The notes below the pieces were generated by a model that was not told the DNA's origin, did not search any database, and saw only the letters and a list, made by a program, of their open reading frames with translations. Both the position numbers and the translations under genes were made by a program. From Xestospongia muta (taxonomy: Eukaryota; Porifera; Demospongiae; Haplosclerida; Petrosiidae): DNA of 64,000 bases. Numbering within the stretch: position 1 is the first letter of the stretch; each line of letters starts with the position of its first letter. Shown here in pieces: positions 25,278 through 37,479 of the stretch. The stretch lies in assembly GCA_963693285.1 (NCBI GenBank), contig OY848918.1, positions 12,572,960-12,636,959 on the forward strand. The letters run 5' to 3'.

Positions 25278-25910
25278 AAAAAAAAACACTCTATTTGGGT
25301 TATCATAATGCATTTGAATGACAGCATAGCGATAATCATTCCCTCCAATAGGGTAGGCAACATTACTTGGATAGATGAAGTCCTAACATAATTATATAAT
25401 TACAACAAAGTAGTAGAATATATATTAATTTCATTATATTTATATCAGCAGTATCTTAATTATGATAACTAATCTAATTGCTATAAACACTTACCTCACC
25501 CCCTACAGCCCAAGCACCAATTAGTATCCCAGAAAGACAATTTTTCAAAGTAGCACTGACTGAATGACATAGACCATCTGGATCAGTAGTGTTAAGTTCA
25601 TTACAGAGATAGATCAACATGTGATGAACATGTGCTTCATTCCCTTCATCAACAAGTGGGGAGAACTATATAAATAACAATAACAATAACAATAAGAAAA
25701 ATAACTTTATTGTAGTAGTATGTGTTTACCTAGCTAAGATATCAATACTATATGTGTATTTTAGTATTATAATCTGATTCCAAGCCTGAACTATTAATAT
25801 AAAATAATACTATAACAAACATACAGTTGTTGTGTCTATTATAATTTCTGAATTATGATATTTAATTTAGCAAATAAAACTATATTTAGTGTACATGTAC
25901 ACCAATTAGT

Positions 25911-26050
25911 ATCCCAGAAAGACAATTTGACAAACTCTCACTGACTGTATGACATGGACCATCTGGATCAGTAGTGTTGAGTTCATTACATAGATAGACC
26001 AACATGTGATGAACATGTGCTTCATTTCCTTCATCAACAAGTGGTGATTG
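25911..26050 (-). pseudogene. Second, truncated copy of exon 5 inside gene 3
   Basis: It matches exon 5 from the acceptor (26050, HVHHM region) to the CLSGILIG residues, then stops before the AWAVGGE end and the donor. It lies between exon 4 and the complete exon 5. Flanking intron words (AACAATAAGAAA, CTGATTCCAA.CCTGA) are duplicated too, so this is a local tandem duplication of about 385 bp. Without a donor it should not be usable. Confidence 0.8.
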
Positions 26051-28051
26051 CTATAACAATAACAATAAGAAAGATACCTTAATTTGTTGTAGTAGTGGGG
26101 GTTTTCTTAATTTATATATAGGATTCTACTATATGTGTATTATAGTAGTCTAGCCTGATTCCAAACCTGAGCAAACAAATTAATGATAACTACTATTGAT
26201 CCTTAAGTACATGTACACTAAATACAGTCTTATTTGCTAATTTAAATTTCATAATTGAGAAATTATAATAGACACAACAACTGTATGTTTGTTATAGTAT
26301 TATTATATTAAACAGATTCTTACTACTAATATATTAGTAAGTTTATCATATAACAAAATAAATACTAAATCAACATACAAACAAATAACAACTAATATTA
26401 CCCTGATTATGTATCTCTCTTTATCCTGAATAGTCTGGGGTAGCTCAAATCCAGCACACCAGTAAGTAGTATCTGAATTAGGGATAGTCACCTATACCAA
26501 TAAAATAAAATAATGTTAACTTAAAACTCTCTATTGTTATGCTAAACAGTTCTTTTGCAAGCATGTCTGAGTATATATAGTCTCATTCTGAGGCTGCTCT
26601 ATCTCTTCACCTAGGTATGTGGCAGTCTGGAGATGAAACTATCATGAAACAACAGGGGCAAAGACCCACACCTGGACAGTTACCATAAGCTGGTCTGGTC
26701 ATGATTATGGCAGCAGACAATACATACCTGGTTTACAGCAAAAGTAAAGGATTGAGTTCCTGGTGGATCACTAGGTGGATTTAGTAGACCTCCAAGTAAG
26801 TTAACACTTCTTGATCCTTTATAATCATGAGCAATAAATGTTCCTTCAGCTCCATTAGGAGGATCTTCCTCTTTAAAGCTCCACACAATACGAGATGTAC
26901 TAGTCTATAATAAACAATGGGAAAAGCTAACATGACAAGGGATACTATTACAACAGTATGACACAGCACATAACAAACATAACTAAATTATACAAAGACA
27001 AACAAAATATTGAATTTCAAGCACATAATGAATTACTGCTTATCACATTTTGCTGACAGATAAAAGGAGAAGGATTAGAAACTTGTATACCTATCTGACA
27101 AAAAAAATTACTAGTTAGACTTGCAAATGATATGTAAGTGATTTTGTTGGTCAACATATTTTTTAAATGGCTCCTATAGTTTAATTATATGCAATTATTC
27201 ATAGACACACTCTTTTAATCATGAGACTGTAAGGTCAATAAAACATCGACGTGTAGCTTCATAAGGTGTTGTTGCAAGATTTGCTGTGAATTGTTGCAAG
27301 ATTTGCTGTGAATTGTTGCAAGATTTGCTATGAATATAATTAAAGTAATAATGTTACCACAGGACATGAATATTATTGAAAATAAAAAAAAGGATGCCTG
27401 TGCACCACTGGCATCCCCATAGGTCCCCTCCAGTGACTTTAGCTACACTCACTTTATCAATATTTAGATCTTCGTTATTTGGATCACACGAAGTGTAGTT
27501 TCTGGTAAATTCTAGTGTAGTGTGGCCATTACTCTCTTCAGAATTAGTCAGTATCCAGTCTTGACTTTCATCAATTGAAGGAGTTGAACGTTGGACAGCA
27601 AAACGATCCTATAACATAAGACAATTATGATAATTACTTGATACATTAATAAATATCACTAGTACTTTAATTTACTACAAAATCCATTTACTCTATGTAC
27701 ATAATCTAACTTACATTAAAGTAAGCACGACCATCTTGTACCCATCCAATTACAACATCAGATCCAGGCATTTGTCCATTAGGAGAGAGACCAAAACCAA
27801 CCCAACCTGTAGTCCGGACTCTAACTGCAAAAGAAATGTTCTGCAGTTGTGGATTGTAGGTCCAATAGAGAGTATATCTCTCATGGAGAGTCAAGTTAAA
27901 CTGATACTTATCAGACAAGTTATGATCAGACATACAAGATGGAACAATAAAAAGAAGCACAGTCAAATAAAACGACCAGTTTATAGCCATGTCTCAAGCT
28001 CTCAACTGTACGATAATGCGACAGGCCGCTCTTTTATCAATGCAATAGAGG

Positions 28052-28091
28052 GATAGTATAGACTACGTAAGGTTACGTAGTCTATACTATC
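28052..28091. repeat. Perfect 19-bp hairpin upstream of gene 3
   Basis: Arms 28052-28070 and 28073-28091 (GATAGTATAGACTACGTAA and its exact complement) with a 2-nt loop GG. It lies 62-101 bp upstream of the ATG of gene 3, between that gene and the carrier relic. It is repeated at 34434-34473 and, with loop AG, at 57791-57830. Confidence 0.9.
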
Positions 28092-28292
28092 TATGGTCAA
28101 ATAGCATCAACGTTGGTCGTCATAGCAACTATATTTCGCATTTCTAATAAATAATTTTATTACAATTTTACAATACATGATGTTACAGATTTGTAAAAGT
28201 ACAAGTGACTAAATCATTCTTAACGCATGCACAAAAAGCCAGTACTATAAGAACTTATTCATAAAGCATGGCTACACTATTATAGATTATGT

Positions 28293-29110
28293 TCATGCTA
28301 GACACCAGCTAATGTACAACTCCTTAAACTTGTCAAAGCCAGCTAATACACCAGCACCTGCTACACCACGAAGAATATTAGCAACAGCTCCTTTCATAAA
28401 GGACATAGCACCTTCATGCTTCAAAATCTGAACTGCACAATCGAAAGAGCCTTTGTAGTTGACGGCTTCTCCTGATGTCATCATCATACGTCATCGAATG
28501 ATATCGATAGGACAGGAAACAAGACCGGCACTAATAGTTACAACGTAACCTAACATAAAGGACAGAATGACATCAGCATCTTCTCCTAACTCAATTGGTT
28601 TAAGTGTATCGTAGAAACCAAAGTAACATCCACGATATACAATGATACCAATACACGAGATGACAAAGCCTCGATATAATCCAACAAAACCATCAGATTT
28701 AAGGGTCTTACGATAACATCAATTCAACCATTAAATTGACGAGGGGTACCACCTTTTCCGGCAGCTTTGGTGTGTTAGCAAGACGAGTATGAGCATAGTC
28801 GAAGGAATAGACAAAACAAAGAGAAAGGGCTCTGGCAGCTCCACCTGATGCAACATTCTTTGCAAACTTAACTGCATATGCATTGATTTTCTTCATTTTA
28901 AAACAGGTTTGATTTGGTCCTTGAAAGCAAAGTTTAGAGCTTGTGTCGGAAAGTATCGGATACAATTGGCCAAGTTACCTCTCCAGAATGGTAGAATACC
29001 TTCAGTACGAAAGACACGAACATATATTGCAGTCTATTACACCTTTATAGGGCTCTGTCAGACGTCCACTTTTTAACATTTGGTTTTCAAGTATTCAGTC
29101 CATTACGAAA
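28293..29110 (-). pseudogene. ADP/ATP carrier (ANT) relic, 5'-truncated, intronless
   Basis: Read on minus from about 29110: [30 protein letters not shown] words across frameshifts, [20 protein letters not shown], the [21 protein letters not shown] region, [21 protein letters not shown], then [18 protein letters not shown] and [19 protein letters not shown]. The first arginine-rich codon run of the RRRMMM signature carries CGA to TGA. The first about 45 residues of the family are missing. The 5' truncation and absence of introns suggest a retrocopy, later amplified with the array. A possible AATAAA (TTTATT on plus) lies near 28154. Confidence 0.88.
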
Positions 29111-30109
29111 GCCTAAACGATCCTACAGGACATGTATAACGTTTAGGATAGCAACAAAAAACTTTCTAACACAAAAGAGACGCAAACCTCCATAAACTAT
29201 CATAAGGCAATTATTAATTTAGTATAACAGGCACGCCTACAACAATTAACTTTGCATATAAAGGGTTAAAGAAACATGTAATAATTGCATTTAATAATTA
29301 ATATGAAAGCTTTTATCATTGTAGTTAATCTGTAGTATATATGTAATTTACAATTATATTGTACAGTAAGACATAATGTCACAATGAATTGAAAATATTA
29401 ATCTGTTGCTGCTCAGCTGTATGTATGTCCTCTTCTAACATATTCCACAATATATTGACTGAGTATAAATAGAACATAATGATTACTATAGCTATAGCTA
29501 TAACTTACTGTTACTAGCATTTGTAAAACATTACAGTTTCTTCTATTCTATCAGAAAGAAGAGATTGCATGATTGAGAAAATATCATAAATAGTATTGTT
29601 TTCACTAGTCATGGTCAAGTTAAAGTCATGCATATCTGATATTACATCAGTAACAGTTAGATACATTTCTAATGAGAGTGATGTCTAGTTCTGAGGTGAT
29701 GGCCATCCATATATAATATAGTACAGACCTAGCTAGATATTTGTTTAAACAGCATCAAAATGAACTTCATTTCTCCAATGAATGTTTTAAGATAGAAATA
29801 TTATATTAACAATTAATAACTAAAAATGGAGGCCTACACAACTGAATTAAATTAAGATACATATTGGCAGAAGATAACAGCTTAGAAGCAAACAAACCAT
29901 GACAAGAATTTAGTGAATTGTGATAAATGCTGTTGTCAGGAACAACAAAGATATAGCAAACAGGACTTGGTTGTTTTTTAGATTCTTTGTATAGGGAATT
30001 GATGGAAGAAATGCGGAGGTCCAATAGGTCACGTTTTGGGTCTATATGAGGATCACCCTGTAGCAATAGACCACAAGGATGATTGTGCAATAGACCACAT
30101 ACTGACATA
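29111..30109. other. Spacer with flank repeats and a degenerate exon 13-like patch
   Basis: No intact gene. The flank family (GCTGCTCAGCTGTATGTATG, TTGACTGAGTATAAATAG) is present. At about 29960-30020 the run TTCTTTGTATAGGGAATTGATGGAAG resembles the exon 13 sequence TTCTTTGTATGGACAATTGATGGAAG, so the minus-strand 100-codon frame at 29806-30108 is probably a decayed exon 13 and its flank. Its counterpart at 59553-59753 is frameshifted, which argues against a conserved protein. Confidence 0.4.
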
Positions 30110-30313
30110 CACTGTAAAAATTAATATGTTATATTTTACGTGGGTGGATTACTATGAAATATAAAATTTCTGTCAATTACTCACTGTATAATCATAAATG
30201 TACAATATACCAATAAATAATATAATGAGTATTTCACAAGAATTCTATATTCCATAGTAATCCATCCATGTAATGTATAAATTAGTAGACATATTAATTT
30301 TTAATTTACAGTG
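30110..30313. mobile_element. MITE (family M), complete, with TA target site
   Basis: The left end CACTGTAAAAATTAATATGT and the right end ...TTTACAGTG form an inverted repeat, flanked on both sides by TA, as expected for a Tc1/mariner-type MITE. Inner blocks TTACTATGAAAT and ATTCCATAGTAA form a second inverted pair. Confidence 0.75.
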
Positions 30314-30420
30314 TAGATATAGGACAATTGTGCATAAAACTACATCACTACAGAATATAACAAACAATAATTAAGTTATATGGTTGGAATTCAATGTTTT
30401 GTTGTTACAAACAACTACTA

Positions 30421-33400
30421 GGTACAAGCAACTACTAGTATATCACCCTGTGAAATAAGAACATAAAGTTTATCTAAACCTTACTAATACAAAGTAAACC
30501 TTATCAAGGGTGTATCTGTAGGGGGGAGGTGCCTGGAGTGTGCAAGCACCTCCAAATGTTTTGATCAAAATTTATATAATAATAATTTGTGGCAATATCA
30601 ATTTAATACATATAAAAAGTAGGAAATCATCAGAAAAATGTTCTTAAAATTAGTTCGATACAACATATTAAAGCCTGTAAAAGTAGCATAAGCTGTTTTG
30701 TGAGAACTACATTGAAGATTGGGATAATAATCAGTCCCACCCATTGATATATATTGAGTTTTATAATTTATCAATTGTCCTTCTGTTGAAACTAAGTTTT
30801 AAAGACAAATCATTCCTGTGTACTTTAATTTTATTAAAGTGTAGATTTGGTTAACTAAACCCTGAGAACTAAATCTAATGTTCTATCAATAAGTAATAAT
30901 GATGTTTATAACCATGCTCCTTGCACTTTGTTTATCATTACAATGCATCAATTATGTTATTATAAATACAATGCATAATTAAATTATTACTGTAGTGATT
31001 TAGCTATTATAAATTAATTAGCAAATTTATTTTGCAATAGACCTACTACTGATGATCATTACTTTTTCTAGTATAAAAATTGGCTATAAAGTGAGCCTTA
31101 GGCTGTCTTTAGATAGACCACTGGTTTTAAAGTGGTCCTTCGCTTAATTATACATAATCCTCTAACCTAATGTAATTATAAAATACCTTTGGAAGTTCTG
31201 TGCATTGATCTCTAAAAACATATAGATCATAATGTCTACTTACTGGTTTAACAATCACTTCATCTATGTATATAGTTTGCTGGAAATTAAAGTCATACTG
31301 AAGATTTTTATCAATTGGTTTCAACTCTTTAATCTGTTCTCCATCACGACATTGCTCAGTACGTCTTAAATGTAGAAGTTCAACTTTTGTACCTAAAAAC
31401 ATACTAACAATAACTACTGAAAACAACAAATTATAAACTGTAAAATTAATACGTTACTTTAACAACTAATTTGTACTTTATATGTGTGAATTACTATGGA
31501 ATCTAGAATTTATGTGAATTACTTACTGTAGAATTTGATTGGATATAAGAGTACATCACACCAACAAATTAGACAGTCAGTAATACACAAGAAATGTATA
31601 TTTCATAGTAACCATGTAAGCCACAAATCAGTTGTTAAAATGACATATTAATATTACGGAAAAAAAAACACTCTATTTGGGTTATCATAATGCATTTGAA
31701 TGACAGCATAGCGATAATCATTCCCTCCAATAGGGTAGGCAACATTACTTGGATAGATGAAGTCCTAACATAATTATATAATTACAACAAAGTAGTAGAA
31801 TATATATTAATTTCATTATATTTATATCAGCAGTATCTTAATTATGATAACTAATCTAATTGCTATAAACACTTACCTCACCCCCTACAGCCCAAGCACC
31901 AATTAGTATCCCAGAAAGACAATTTTTCAAAGTAGCACTGACTGAATGACATAGACCATCTGGATCAGTAGTGTTAAGTTCATTACAGAGATAGATCAAC
32001 ATGTGATGAACATGTGCTTCATTCCCTTCATCAACAAGTGGGGAGAACTATATAAATAACAATAACAATAACAATAAGAAAAATAACTTTATTGTAGTAG
32101 TATGTGTTTACCTAGCTAAGATATCAATACTATATGTGTATTTTAGTATTATAATCTGATTCCAAGCCTGAACTATTAATATAAAATAATACTATAACAA
32201 ACATACAGTTGTTGTGTCTATTATAATTTCTGAATTATGATATTTAATTTAGCAAATAAAACTATATTTAGTGTACATGTACACCAATTAGTATCCCAGA
32301 AAGACAATTTGACAAACTCTCACTGACTGTATGACATGGACCATCTGGATCAGTAGTGTTGAGTTCATTACATAGATAGACCAACATGTGATGAACATGT
32401 GCTTCATTTCCTTCATCAACAAGTGGTGATTGCTATAACAATAACAATAAGAAAGATACCTTAATTTGTTGTAGTAGTGGGGGTTTTCTTAATTTATATA
32501 TAGGATTCTACTATATGTGTATTATAGTAGTCTAGCCTGATTCCAAACCTGAGCAAACAAATTAATGATAACTACTATTGATCCTTAAGTACATGTACAC
32601 TAAATACAGTCTTATTTGCTAATTTAAATTTCATAATTGAGAAATTATAATAGACACAACAACTGTATGTTTGTTATAGTATTATTATATTAAACAGATT
32701 CTTACTACTAATATATTAGTAAGTTTATCATATAACAAAATAAATACTAAATCAACATACAAACAAATAACAACTAATATTACCCTGATTATGTATCTCT
32801 CTTTATCCTGAATAGTCTGGGGTAGCTCAAATCCAGCACACCAGTAAGTAGTATCTGAATTAGGGATAGTCACCTATACCAATAAAATAAAATAATGTTA
32901 ACTTAAAACTCTCTATTGTTATGCTAAACAGTTCTTTTGCAAGCATGTCTGAGTATATATAGTCTCATTCTGAGGCTGCTCTATCTCTTCACCTAGGTAT
33001 GTGGCAGTCTGGAGATGAAACTATCATGAAACAACAGGGGCAAAGACCCACACCTGGACAGTTACCATAAGCTGGTCTGGTCATGATTATGGCAGCAGAC
33101 AATACATACCTGGTTTACAGCAAAAGTAAAGGATTGAGTTCCTGGTGGATCACTAGGTGGATTTAGTAGACCTCCAAGTAAGTTAACACTTCTTGATCCT
33201 TTATAATCATGAGCAATAAATGTTCCTTCAGCTCCATTAGGAGGATCTTCCTCTTTAAAGCTCCACACAATACGAGATGTACTAGTCTATAATAAACAAT
33301 GGGAAAAGCTAACATGACAAGGGATACTATTACAACAGTATGACACAGCACATAACAAACATAACTAAATTATACAAAGACAAACAAAATATTGAATTTC

Positions 33401-34372
33401 AAGCACATAATGAATTACTGCTTATCACATTTTGCTGACAGATAAAAGGAGAAGGATTAGAAACTTGTATACCTATCTGACAAAAAAAATTACTAGTTAG
33501 ACTTGCAAATGATATGTAAGTGATTTTGTTGGTCAACATATTTTTTAAATGGCTCCTATAGTTTAATTATATGCAATTATTCATAGACACACTCTTTTAA
33601 TCATGAGACTGTAAGGTCAATAAAACATCGACGTGTAGCTTCATAAGGTGTTGTTGCAAGATTTGCTGTGAATTGTTGCAAGATTTGCTGTGAATTGTTG
33701 CAAGATTTGCTATGAATATAATTAAAGTAATAATGTTACCACAGGACATGAATATTATTGAAAATAAAAAAAAGGATGCCTGTGCACCACTGGCATCCCC
33801 ATAGGTCCCCTCCAGTGACTTTAGCTACACTCACTTTATCAATATTTAGATCTTCGTTATTTGGATCACACGAAGTGTAGTTTCTGGTAAATTCTAGTGT
33901 AGTGTGGCCATTACTCTCTTCAGAATTAGTCAGTATCCAGTCTTGACTTTCATCAATTGAAGGAGTTGAACGTTGGACAGCAAAACGATCCTATAACATA
34001 AGACAATTATGATAATTACTTGATACATTAATAAATATCACTAGTACTTTAATTTACTACAAAATCCATTTACTCTATGTACATAATCTAACTTACATTA
34101 AAGTAAGCACGACCATCTTGTACCCATCCAATTACAACATCAGATCCAGGCATTTGTCCATTAGGAGAGAGACCAAAACCAACCCAACCTGTAGTCCGGA
34201 CTCTAACTGCAAAAGAAATGTTCTGCAGTTGTGGATTGTAGGTCCAATAGAGAGTATATCTCTCATGGAGAGTCAAGTTAAACTGATACTTATCAGACAA
34301 GTTATGATCAGACATACAAGATGGAACAATAAAAAGAAGCACAGTCAAATAAAACGACCAGTTTATAGCCAT
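30421..34372 (-). pseudogene. MOXD1-like: DOMON and copper monooxygenase gene 3 duplicate, truncated
   Basis: Exons 34372-34097, 33990-33835, 33286-33110, 32873-32784, 32047-31877, 31764 to about 31665, 31392-31244 and the first 27 bp of exon 10 (30447-30421). Exons 7 and 8 are replaced by the same MITE (31437-31659), and a second truncated exon 5 lies at 32293-32432. Exon 10 is cut by the duplication breakpoint and exons 11-13 are absent, so the copper domain that would hold EEMC and the GPI-type tail is lost. Its upstream hairpin is intact. It cannot give a normal enzyme; any product would be DOMON plus part of the first copper domain. Confidence 0.85.
31437..31659. mobile_element. MITE (family M), duplicate of 25055-25277
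   Basis: Same element carried by the 6.4-kb duplication, again directly abutting the broken end of exon 6. Confidence 0.75.
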
Positions 34373-34433
34373 GTCTCAAGCTCTCAACTGTACGATAATG
34401 CGACAGGCCGCTCTTTTATCAATGCAATAGAGG

Positions 34434-34473
34434 GATAGTATAGACTACGTAAGGTTACGTAGTCTATACTATC
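34434..34473. repeat. Perfect 19-bp hairpin, duplicate
   Basis: Identical to 28052-28091, here 62 bp upstream of the ATG at 34372. Confidence 0.9.
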
Positions 34474-34674
34474 TATGGTCAAATAGCATCAACGTTGGTC
34501 GTCATAGCAACTATATTTCGCATTTCTAATAAATAATTTTATTACAATTTTACAATACATGATGTTACAGATTTGTAAAAGTACAAGTGACTAAATCATT
34601 CTTAACGCATGCACAAAAAGCCAGTACTATAAGAACTTATTCATAAAGCATGGCTACACTATTATAGATTATGT

Positions 34675-35492
34675 TCATGCTAGACACCAGCTAATGTACA
34701 ACTCCTTAAACTTGTCAAAGCCAGCTAATACACCAGCACCTGCTACACCACGAAGAATATTAGCAACAGCTCCTTTCATAAAGGACATAGCACCTTCATG
34801 CTTCAAAATCTGAACTGCACAATCGAAAGAGCCTTTGTAGTTGACGGCTTCTCCTGATGTCATCATCATACGTCATCGAATGATATCGATAGGACAGGAA
34901 ACAAGACCGGCACTAATAGTTACAACGTAACCTAACATAAAGGACAGAATGACATCAGCATCTTCTCCTAACTCAATTGGTTTAAGTGTATCGTAGAAAC
35001 CAAAGTAACATCCACGATATACAATGATACCAATACACGAGATGACAAAGCCTCGATATAATCCAACAAAACCATCAGATTTAAGGGTCTTACGATAACA
35101 TCAATTCAACCATTAAATTGACGAGGGGTACCACCTTTTCCGGCAGCTTTGGTGTGTTAGCAAGACGAGTATGAGCATAGTCGAAGGAATAGACAAAACA
35201 AAGAGAAAGGGCTCTGGCAGCTCCACCTGATGCAACATTCTTTGCAAACTTAACTGCATATGCATTGATTTTCTTCATTTTAAAACAGGTTTGATTTGGT
35301 CCTTGAAAGCAAAGTTTAGAGCTTGTGTCGGAAAGTATCGGATACAATTGGCCAAGTTACCTCTCCAGAATGGTAGAATACCTTCAGTACGAAAGACACG
35401 AACATATATTGCAGTCTATTACACCTTTATAGGGCTCTGTCAGACGTCCACTTTTTAACATTTGGTTTTCAAGTATTCAGTCCATTACGAAA
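34675..35492 (-). pseudogene. ADP/ATP carrier (ANT) relic, duplicate
   Basis: Same as 28293-29110, including the stop codon inside the RRRMMM signature and the same frameshifts. Part of duplication copy 2. Confidence 0.88.
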
Positions 35493-36491
35493 GCCTAAAC
35501 GATCCTACAGGACATGTATAACGTTTAGGATAGCAACAAAAAACTTTCTAACACAAAAGAGACGCAAACCTCCATAAACTATCATAAGGCAATTATTAAT
35601 TTAGTATAACAGGCACGCCTACAACAATTAACTTTGCATATAAAGGGTTAAAGAAACATGTAATAATTGCATTTAATAATTAATATGAAAGCTTTTATCA
35701 TTGTAGTTAATCTGTAGTATATATGTAATTTACAATTATATTGTACAGTAAGACATAATGTCACAATGAATTGAAAATATTAATCTGTTGCTGCTCAGCT
35801 GTATGTATGTCCTCTTCTAACATATTCCACAATATATTGACTGAGTATAAATAGAACATAATGATTACTATAGCTATAGCTATAACTTACTGTTACTAGC
35901 ATTTGTAAAACATTACAGTTTCTTCTATTCTATCAGAAAGAAGAGATTGCATGATTGAGAAAATATCATAAATAGTATTGTTTTCACTAGTCATGGTCAA
36001 GTTAAAGTCATGCATATCTGATATTACATCAGTAACAGTTAGATACATTTCTAATGAGAGTGATGTCTAGTTCTGAGGTGATGGCCATCCATATATAATA
36101 TAGTACAGACCTAGCTAGATATTTGTTTAAACAGCATCAAAATGAACTTCATTTCTCCAATGAATGTTTTAAGATAGAAATATTATATTAACAATTAATA
36201 ACTAAAAATGGAGGCCTACACAACTGAATTAAATTAAGATACATATTGGCAGAAGATAACAGCTTAGAAGCAAACAAACCATGACAAGAATTTAGTGAAT
36301 TGTGATAAATGCTGTTGTCAGGAACAACAAAGATATAGCAAACAGGACTTGGTTGTTTTTTAGATTCTTTGTATAGGGAATTGATGGAAGAAATGCGGAG
36401 GTCCAATAGGTCACGTTTTGGGTCTATATGAGGATCACCCTGTAGCAATAGACCACAAGGATGATTGTGCAATAGACCACATACTGACATA

Positions 36492-36695
36492 CACTGTAAA
36501 AATTAATATGTTATATTTTACGTGGGTGGATTACTATGAAATATAAAATTTCTGTCAATTACTCACTGTATAATCATAAATGTACAATATACCAATAAAT
36601 AATATAATGAGTATTTCACAAGAATTCTATATTCCATAGTAATCCATCCATGTAATGTATAAATTAGTAGACATATTAATTTTTAATTTACAGTG
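36492..36695. mobile_element. MITE (family M), duplicate of 30110-30313
   Basis: Same CACTGTAAAA...TTTACAGTG ends and TA flanks, in duplication copy 2. Confidence 0.75.
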
Positions 36696-37479
36696 TAGAT
36701 ATAGGACAATTGTGCATAAAACTACATCACTACAGAATATAACAAACAATAATTAAGTTATATGGTTGGAATTCAATGTTTTGTTGTTGTTCGCAATTAT
36801 ACAATTTAGTAATGTGTGGTGTACTGTACTGTTGTAATAGTATCCTTTCTCGTGTTAGCTTTTCCCATACCTCATGTAGAATAATTTAACAAACTATTTC
36901 TCATTGTTTATTATAGACTGATACATTTCATTTTGTCTGGAGCTTTAAAGAGGAAGATCCTCCTAATGAAACTGAAGGGACATTTATTGCTCGTGATTAT
37001 AAAGGATCAAGAAGTGTTAACTTACTTGGAGGTCTACTAAATCCACCTAGTGATCCACCAGGAACTCAAAATCCTTTACTTTTGCTGTAAACCAGGTATG
37101 TATTGTCTGTTGCCATGATCTTGACCAGACCATGGTTTATGACAGAGGGTTAGGAATGACGTTAAGTTGGGGGGTTGACCCTATATTTAGTTGTGTTATA
37201 TTATTAAACATCAAAAATGACCAAAAAATTCATTCGTCTGTCATTAAAGGAAACAAACTGTTTAGCTATTTCTAATAAGATTATGGTATCAGTATGGTCC
37301 TTATGTGTATGTAACAGCATGACATGGTTTAGTTGTTCTTGTGTTATAGTACTTTGTAGGTAATTTTTTTAGTCAGCGTAAATGAAAATGATGTGGTGAT
37401 TGGTTGTTAATGACACAAATTAACACAATAACCACTTCAGTCAAAAGGTTACTGTGTACATGCATAGTCTTGAATGCAA

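Larger units (their letters stand above)
23213..27990 (-). pseudogene. MOXD1-like: DOMON and copper monooxygenase gene 3, exons 7 and 8 lost
   Basis: Eleven of thirteen exons are present: 27990-27715, 27608-27453, 26904-26728, 26491-26402, 25665-25495, 25382 to about 25283, 25010-24862, 24065-24006, 23936-23809, 23774-23594, 23383-23213. Subtype B start (MAINWSF). Exons 7 and 8, which hold the HTH ligand pair, are replaced by an inverted-repeat element (25055-25277), and exon 6 runs straight into A9 (T9 in sense) without its GTGAGA donor. A cryptic GTAATA at 25275-25270 would extend exon 6 to 107 bp and leave exon 9 out of frame; skipping exon 6 also breaks frame. The remaining exons are open. 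It could make a secreted DOMON plus one-copper-site fragment, but not a normal enzyme. Exons 1 to 9 and part of exon 10 lie inside the 6.4-kb duplicated segment. Confidence 0.85.
24037..30406. repeat. Tandem segmental duplication, copy 1 (period 6382 bp)
   Basis: Every position examined recurs 6382 bp downstream. All open frames in the two segments translate identically, and non-coding runs compared by eye are the same. It spans from within exon 10 of gene 3, through exons 9 to 1, the carrier relic and a MITE, to the spacer. It is separated from copy 2 by about 12-14 bp of filler (ACAAACAACTACTA, 30407-30420) resembling CAAGCAACTACTA just inside the repeat. Confidence 0.95.
30419..36788. repeat. 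Tandem segmental duplication, copy 2 (period 6382 bp)
   Basis: Counterpart of 24037-30406. It starts within exon 10 sequence (GGTACAAGCAACTACTAG at 30421) and ends at GTTTTGTTGTT (36788), after which single-copy context resumes. No difference was noticed in any compared stretch. Confidence 0.95.

Noticed and set aside
26781..26969. Hydrophobic minus-strand frame MLCHTVVIVSLVMLAF..., repeated in several copies
   Set aside because: Out-of-frame overlap of exon 3 and intron 2; recurrence reflects the gene duplication.
29806..30108. 100-codon minus-strand frame MSVCGLLHNHPCGLLLQGDP...
   Set aside because: Its relative at 59553 is frameshifted, there is no domain, and part of it resembles a decayed exon 13.
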